Of a DNA stretch of 64,000 bases, positions 59,822-64,000 are shown piece after piece. The position numbers and the translations under genes are program-made. How positions within the stretch are numbered: position 1 is the first letter of the stretch; the number at the start of each line of letters is the position of its first letter. This DNA is from Bathymodiolus brooksi (taxonomy: Eukaryota > Mollusca > Bivalvia > Mytilida > Modiolidae), in contig OY804577.1 of assembly GCA_963680875.1 (NCBI GenBank), positions 105,783,906 to 105,847,905 of the forward strand, written 5' to 3'. Under the pieces are notes generated by a model that saw nothing but the letters and a program-made list of their open reading frames with translations, was not told the DNA's origin and made no database searches.

Positions 59822-60322
59822 CCAAAATTTTAGTTTTTTCGACATTAACTTTAAGTTGCCAAAACTTACAATATTCAGAAAAGACATCAAGTTGTTTTTG
59901 AAGATCCTCTTTGGTTTCCGACATTATCACTGTATCGTCGGCGTACAGTATAACGAAAAGTTTCAGATATACATTTAACTGGTTTTCAATTTCTTCAGAC
60001 AATGTTGTCAACCCACTGACATCTTTTGACTGCAGATAAGATTCTAAATCATTTAGAAAAACTGAAAACAAAAACGGGGATAAGTTCTCACCCTGTCTAA
60101 CACCGTTTTCACACCTAAAGAAATCAGATTTACAATTGTTATATACTACACATGATTTAATGTTATCATGCATATTTAATATCAAACGATACATTTTACC
60201 ATTGATATTGTTCAATAAAAGTTTGTACCATAATGCTTCACGCCAGACTTTGTCGAACGCTTTTTCAAAGTCCACGAAAGCACAAAATAATTTTTTATTT
60301 TTACTTTTGAGACATTCGAAGA
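59822..60322 (-). pseudogene. LINE reverse transcriptase, palm segment with YADD
   Basis: This segment restores the RT frame: CLKSKNKKLFCAFVDFEKA, then GVRQGENLSPFLFSVF (the conserved 'G.RQG..LSP.LF' block), YADDTVIMSE (catalytic aspartates intact) and LKVNVEKTKILVF. It breaks at a run of seven A (59815-59821) that shifts frame into the next segment. The catalytic residues are present, so the loss of function comes from the frameshifts and truncation. Confidence 0.85.
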
Positions 60323-61096
60323 AGCAATAAAGGATAATATACTATCAATAGTGGAGTATTGTTTACGGAATCCACACTGGCTTTCGTTTAATACCTTAAA
60401 TTCTTCTAAGAATGTATTTAGTCTATCGTTCAATATAGATGTGAAAAGTTTACCTAGGCAGCTTAATATGGTTATTGGTCGAAAATTGTTTGGGTCATAT
60501 TTATTTCCTTTGTTTTTCAATATAGGTTTAATGCTTCCAATTAACCATATATCAGGGATAATACCTGTATTAAATATAACGTTAAATAACTTCTCGTATA
60601 TGTTAATAAACTGGGTCGCGGTAGCTTTAATATACTCGTTTGTAATATAATCTTCTCCGCTAGCTTTATTACATTTCAACTTTTTTATACAATTCAAAAT
60701 CTCATTTTTGTCGATATACTTATTAATTTCTTCATTTATTTGATTTGTTTCCTGAAGTAAGTTTGGCGTATCTTTTTGATTAGGTTTCTGGTTTAATTCC
60801 TTATAAAATTCGAAAAAAGTATCAACTGGGATGTCTGGTTGTTCTTTTCTTTTACTTTTATTTAAAATTTTCCTAAATTCTTTTGGATTTTTTGTGCGCA
60901 TAGTTTTAAGTTTATTTTGCATGTCTTTTCTATGTCGTGACATACTTGTATCAAGTGTTCTTTTATACTGTCTTTCCGCTGCAGCTAACTCATTTTTAAC
61001 TGCTTCTGTCTTATACCTTTTGTATTTTCTTTTCAATTTTCTATAATTTTGTCTTTGAAATTTACATTGCACAGTAAACCATGGTTTATGAGTTTT
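60323..61096 (-). pseudogene. LINE reverse transcriptase, N-terminal segment
   Basis: The frame opens at the HKPWF motif near 61,090 and continues through a basic coiled region (RKLKRKYKR). It then enters the first RT blocks: NKASGEDYITNEY, WLIGSIKPILKNKG, FRPITILSCLGKLF and SQCGFRKQYSTIDSI. The last ~35 codons of the continuing ORF, after about 60,320, are out of frame. The true reading jumps +1 into the next segment. It starts at the inverted-repeat edge with no start codon of its own, so it is a 5' truncation. The internal ATG at 61,072 is not a real start. Confidence 0.8.
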
Positions 61097-61269
61097 ATGG
61101 AGTTACGATTATCTTCCTTAAATTTCCGACGGCTATTTTCTTGGTAACGAGACCATATAACACACACATACAACAAAATCGTACAGATCAATCTTGCGGC
61201 TGAGTAATTATTGACAACAACACGTTAGAAAGGAGAAATTAGCAGAAAACGATCTTACCTATTTCTACC

Positions 61270-61978
61270 CATAGCCAGAAATGATGGGTACTTTGCTCAT
61301 TTGCATATCTAAGATGGCGACGCCGGGACGTCTGCAATTTTCATATGATCTATATAGACGATATCATTCATAATTGCATGTGTGTCATTTTCTGAACTTG
61401 AAAATGATACATTGAATCAAGCTGAATTAAATGAAATAAAAATTAACGAAAACAATTAAATATTCGAGGTTCCTGGACTAAATGGAAATCCGAGGCGACG
61501 AATTTTTTTTTGTCCTTAAGAGTCTATGTAAAAATGTCTGAAATACATGAAACTGGTGGCGTGTGACACAAAATTTAACAATGAATGACATTTGGCGACA
61601 TATTTTCTGAAATTAATTTAGATTCCTCAATAATATATGTAATTATATTAACTAACCTTATATTTCTAGCTTCTAAACTCGGGGTTCCCACAATAAATAT
61701 AATATGATCATTTTTGCATGATCGCTATATCAAAGACATGTCTAAAATCGTTACAAAACAACAATATTTGAATTTTGACAGAAGAAAAACTTTGCGGAAA
61801 TAAACAATAACTTTTAATTTTCGAATCTTTGACGGACACATTGAATTTCCGTACTATAGGCTATTTTTGACAAATCTAATAAACGATCCATCAAGCTTGA
61901 AACTGCAGTCACGTGATCAAAATCTAATTTAAATATGATGAATATTTATGAGGAAAGTACCCTCAATTTCTGGATATG
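61270..61978. mobile_element. MITE-like insertion in the right inverted repeat
   Basis: ATAGCCAGAAATGATGGGTA + CTTTGCTCAT at the left is inverted at the right (ATGAGGAAAGTACCCTCAAT + TTCTGGATATG), ~30-bp TIRs with a few mismatches. It separates TTTCTACCC from CCCCGCCATGTTG, which are contiguous in the left arm. C-runs on both sides hide the exact target duplication (2-3 C). There are no ORFs of note. Confidence 0.78.
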
Positions 61979-62108
61979 CCCCGCCATGTTGTGATCGTCG
62001 TAACTGCAGTTACCACGATCAGTTTAACGCCAGTGTTACATATAGATGTTTATACAAGGGTAGACTAAACACGGTAAAAATGACATATATATACAAGACA
62101 AGTTAAAT

Positions 62109-62189
62109 ATAGATTGCAAAGGAGAGAGAGAGTGAGTGCAAAGAGAAACGACCAATTATGGAGAGAGAGATAGAGCAAAGAAAAATGAC

Positions 62190-62245
<56 letters not shown>
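62109..62245. repeat. (GA)n tracts in three repeated blocks
   Basis: Three blocks, each a GA run followed by 'GCAAAGARAAAYGACMAATTATGG'-like sequence (GTGCAAAGAGAAACGACCAA, AGCAAAGAAAAATGACAAAT, GCGCAAAGCAAAATGACCAA). The last GA run is about 40 bases long. Confidence 0.85.
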
Positions 62246-62247
<2 letters not shown>

Positions 62248-63231
62248 AAGCAAAATGACCAATAATACTGGATTTAATGTTACTATTCAAAAGTTTTACA
62301 ATTATGTATTTTGAACAAATTATTGTTTCACCTTTGTTTATTTCAACATAATCCTAAGCATAAAGGCTACTTTACTTTACAATGTTGTAACGAGTTCATG
62401 TTTTCAGTGTGCTAACTATTGGTATAGTATACACTTTACACTGATGAAGGTATATGTCAATTTAATAACTATATGATTGTTTTGAAAATAGAGGCCCAAT
62501 CATAGTGTATACGGTACATCGAATAAAAGCATGTCACAAGTCAAACAATTACTTTCTTCAGTCCTCTTTTCATAAATCATTAATTGTCCACTTTCTAACA
62601 GATTCTATGACAAAAGTTTTCCCACACCTTAATGGAAATACACCAACCGTTTCCGCGTATGAAGTTTATATTTCACAAGGCATACGTTACGTTCGAACTT
62701 GCAGTTTGTATTCAGACTTTTTACCGTATTCTGAGTACTAAACTAGTCAACCAATCATTTTTCCAGAAGTCTTTCGGACTTTCTTGCAAAGCATTCTGTC
62801 ATTGGTATGCGTACAAATGACGAAAGATGGTATTAACAATTATATGTGGTTCAAAGTTGACTAAAATGTTTCCATATTAATTCTTCCGATGGTCTTCTGT
62901 ACTATCTAATATATAAATGATGGCACAAGACCATTGGGTGTACTTAAATAGAACTTTATAGACCTACACATGACAGCTTCTGAATCACGATGATTATATA
63001 TATTGTGTATAAAGTTCAAGATTAACAACAACGCTGCTTACACAGTAATATGCGAGAGTTTGGCATGTCGAAAAACTCTTTGATGACTGCATCATTTCAC
63101 TTAGAAGGGAAGTTTGGTCACTTAAAACTAGTTCAATAATATTTAATACAATACATTAACCAACCCACAAGCCAGGAAAGTCAACGGCTATGTATTATGT
63201 GTATAAGGTATTGATTGTGTCGCTGTTTCTA
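62246..63231. other. AT-rich sequence, nothing recognised
   Basis: No repeats shared with the rest of the window apart from the R5 flank from about 63,160 (AACCAACCCACAAGCCAGGA). No credible coding. Confidence 0.5.
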
Positions 63232-63515
63232 CGATTTTTCTCATGGAGTTGTTCCGACAGTGTGGTATTTGTTTTTCTCATGGAGTTGTTCCGACAGTGT
63301 GGTATTTGTTGTTTTTCTCATGGAGTTGTTCCGACAGTGTGGTATTTGTTGTTTTTCTCATGGAGTTGTTCTGACAGTGTGGTATTTTTTGTTTTTCTCA
63401 TGGAGTTGTTCCGACAGTGTAGTATTTTATTTTCTCATGGAGTTGTTCCGACAGTGTGGTATTTGTTGTTTTTCTCATGGAGTTGTTCCGACAGTGTGTT
63501 ATTTGTTGTTTTTCG
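63232..63515. repeat. 40-bp minisatellite, second locus (7 copies)
   Basis: The unit is TTTTCTCATGGAGTTGTTCC + GACAGTGTGGTATTTGTTGT. It shares the core GTTCCGACAGTGTGGTATTT and the 40-bp length with 56280-57633, but the other half of the unit differs. Flanked by R5 sequence. Confidence 0.92.
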
Positions 63516-64000
63516 TTTGATTTCAAATGGAAATCTAAAATGGCCATCACCGTACAACCTCTTTGGTAGTTTTGTGGTTTGTCATAAGGTCGGTTACGAG
63601 ATTTAAAGTTTCATAATCTGAAAATAACAGTGAAATATTAATGTTTTCGATTTTTAAATTTCTAAATCTGATTAAATAGATATAGTATATTATTATCACT
63701 GGATTATAAATTAACCTTCAAAACTATTTATCTACTGATTTGTTTAAGCTTTAAATCTTTCCCGTGTTGACAGGCTATGTTGACCTAAAGCTTGACCTGA
63801 CATGACCTGACATGACCTATGTAGACCAAAGGTGAGATACTATTTGTACAGATGACAAATAACCTACTTATTGACCTCGGTCATACAGTAATTGTTACCA
63901 AAGTTCATTTCAAGTACCAATTGTGAAAATAAACTTTAAAGGTAAAGATTTTGATAATCAGAGTTACAATTTAATAATTTGAGCAAACATATAAAAAATA
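63516..64000. other. AT-rich sequence with a TGACCT cluster
   Basis: TGACCT occurs at 63781, 63793, 63803, 63813 and 63872. Three of them are spaced by exactly four bases. Otherwise featureless to the window end. Confidence 0.5.

Larger units (their letters stand above)
58624..61097 (-). mobile_element. 5'-truncated non-LTR retrotransposon (LINE)
   Basis: Minus-strand coding order is: KPWF and a Lys/Arg-rich region (at 61,090), RT fingers (FRPITILSCLGKLF), palm (FCAFVDFEKAFDKVW), catalytic YADD at 59935-59946, thumb, then a C-terminal zinc-knuckle-like CPLC…HYLFKC. The endonuclease domain expected before KPWF is absent, because the element begins right at the inverted-repeat boundary. A 3' A-rich tail with AATAAA-like runs (58,625-58,680) ends at the other boundary. 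Two frameshifts and one nonsense codon make it inactive. It resembles Jockey/CR1-type LINEs, but I cannot place the clade. Confidence 0.85.
58385..62035. mobile_element. Inverted-repeat composite element enclosing a LINE fragment
   Basis: The left arm 58385-58623 and right arm 61098-62035 (minus the insertion 61270-61978) are inverted copies with few differences. One difference is an ~11-base gap near GTGTGTT(CTTGATACCAT)ATATGG. Shared landmarks are CACTG.C.TTAAACTG, the 28-bp palindrome GATCGT.GTAACTGCAG…, AGAAATAGGTAAGATCGTTT, ACTCAGCCGCAAG, TACGATTTTGTTGTATGTGT, AAAATAGCCGTCGGAAATTT and ATAATCGTAGCTCC. TTACAT occurs just outside both ends (58379-58384 and 62036-62041), a likely 6-bp target duplication. 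The core is a broken non-LTR reverse transcriptase on the minus strand. No transposase is visible. Confidence 0.85.

Overview
The window is AT-rich animal nuclear DNA with spliced genes and a dense load of dispersed and tandem repeats. It most likely comes from a mollusc, and the repeat families (SINE tails, foldback elements, 'CCCCTCGCC' elements) look bivalve-like to me. That assignment rests on recognising repeat types, not on a database match. No bacterial or organellar features are present.

Positions 1 to about 17,350 (+ strand) hold the 3' part of one protein-coding gene. I reconstruct six exons (32-193, 5083-5247, 6545-6645, 7625-7757, 9654-10462, 16611-17216). Intron phases agree at every junction (1,1,0,1,0) and together they encode about 657 residues. 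The first two exons encode RCC1-type beta-propeller repeats. The rest encodes an acidic, then Ser/Asn/Gln/Lys-rich, probably disordered tail. The gene is an RCC1-repeat protein; an RPGR-like identity is possible but unproven. Its introns carry tRNA-like SINEs of two families, MITEs, a CCCCTCGCC element with an internal ~140-bp tandem array, and short minisatellites.

Positions 17,350-64,000 hold almost no recognisable host coding sequence. One possible orphan exon lies at 33,706-33,888. The region is dominated by tandem arrays: a 56-bp unit (20,428-23,217), a 30-bp unit (38,681-42,052), a 62-bp unit (44,301-44,735), a 28-bp unit (46,438-51,048, split by a 721-bp palindromic insertion), a 49-bp unit (55,318-56,003, 14 copies that look identical), and a 40-bp unit at two loci (56,280-57,633 and 63,232-63,515). 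Several arrays can be traced to an internal segment of a dispersed repeat that also occurs nearby as a single copy. The flanks of the array are then the two halves of that repeat. This suggests repeated in-situ birth of minisatellites inside mobile elements.

The most unusual structure is at 58,385-62,035. A 5'-truncated, frameshifted non-LTR reverse transcriptase fragment (minus strand) sits between ~240-bp inverted repeats. Each arm ends in a 28-bp palindrome, the unit is bounded by a 6-bp direct repeat (TTACAT), and the right arm is interrupted by a ~709-bp MITE-like element. Other foldback elements lie at 28,236-28,402, 35,902-36,153 and 46,854-47,023.

All repeat boundaries and identities were read by eye. 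Exon boundaries rest on splice consensus plus phase consistency, without transcript evidence.
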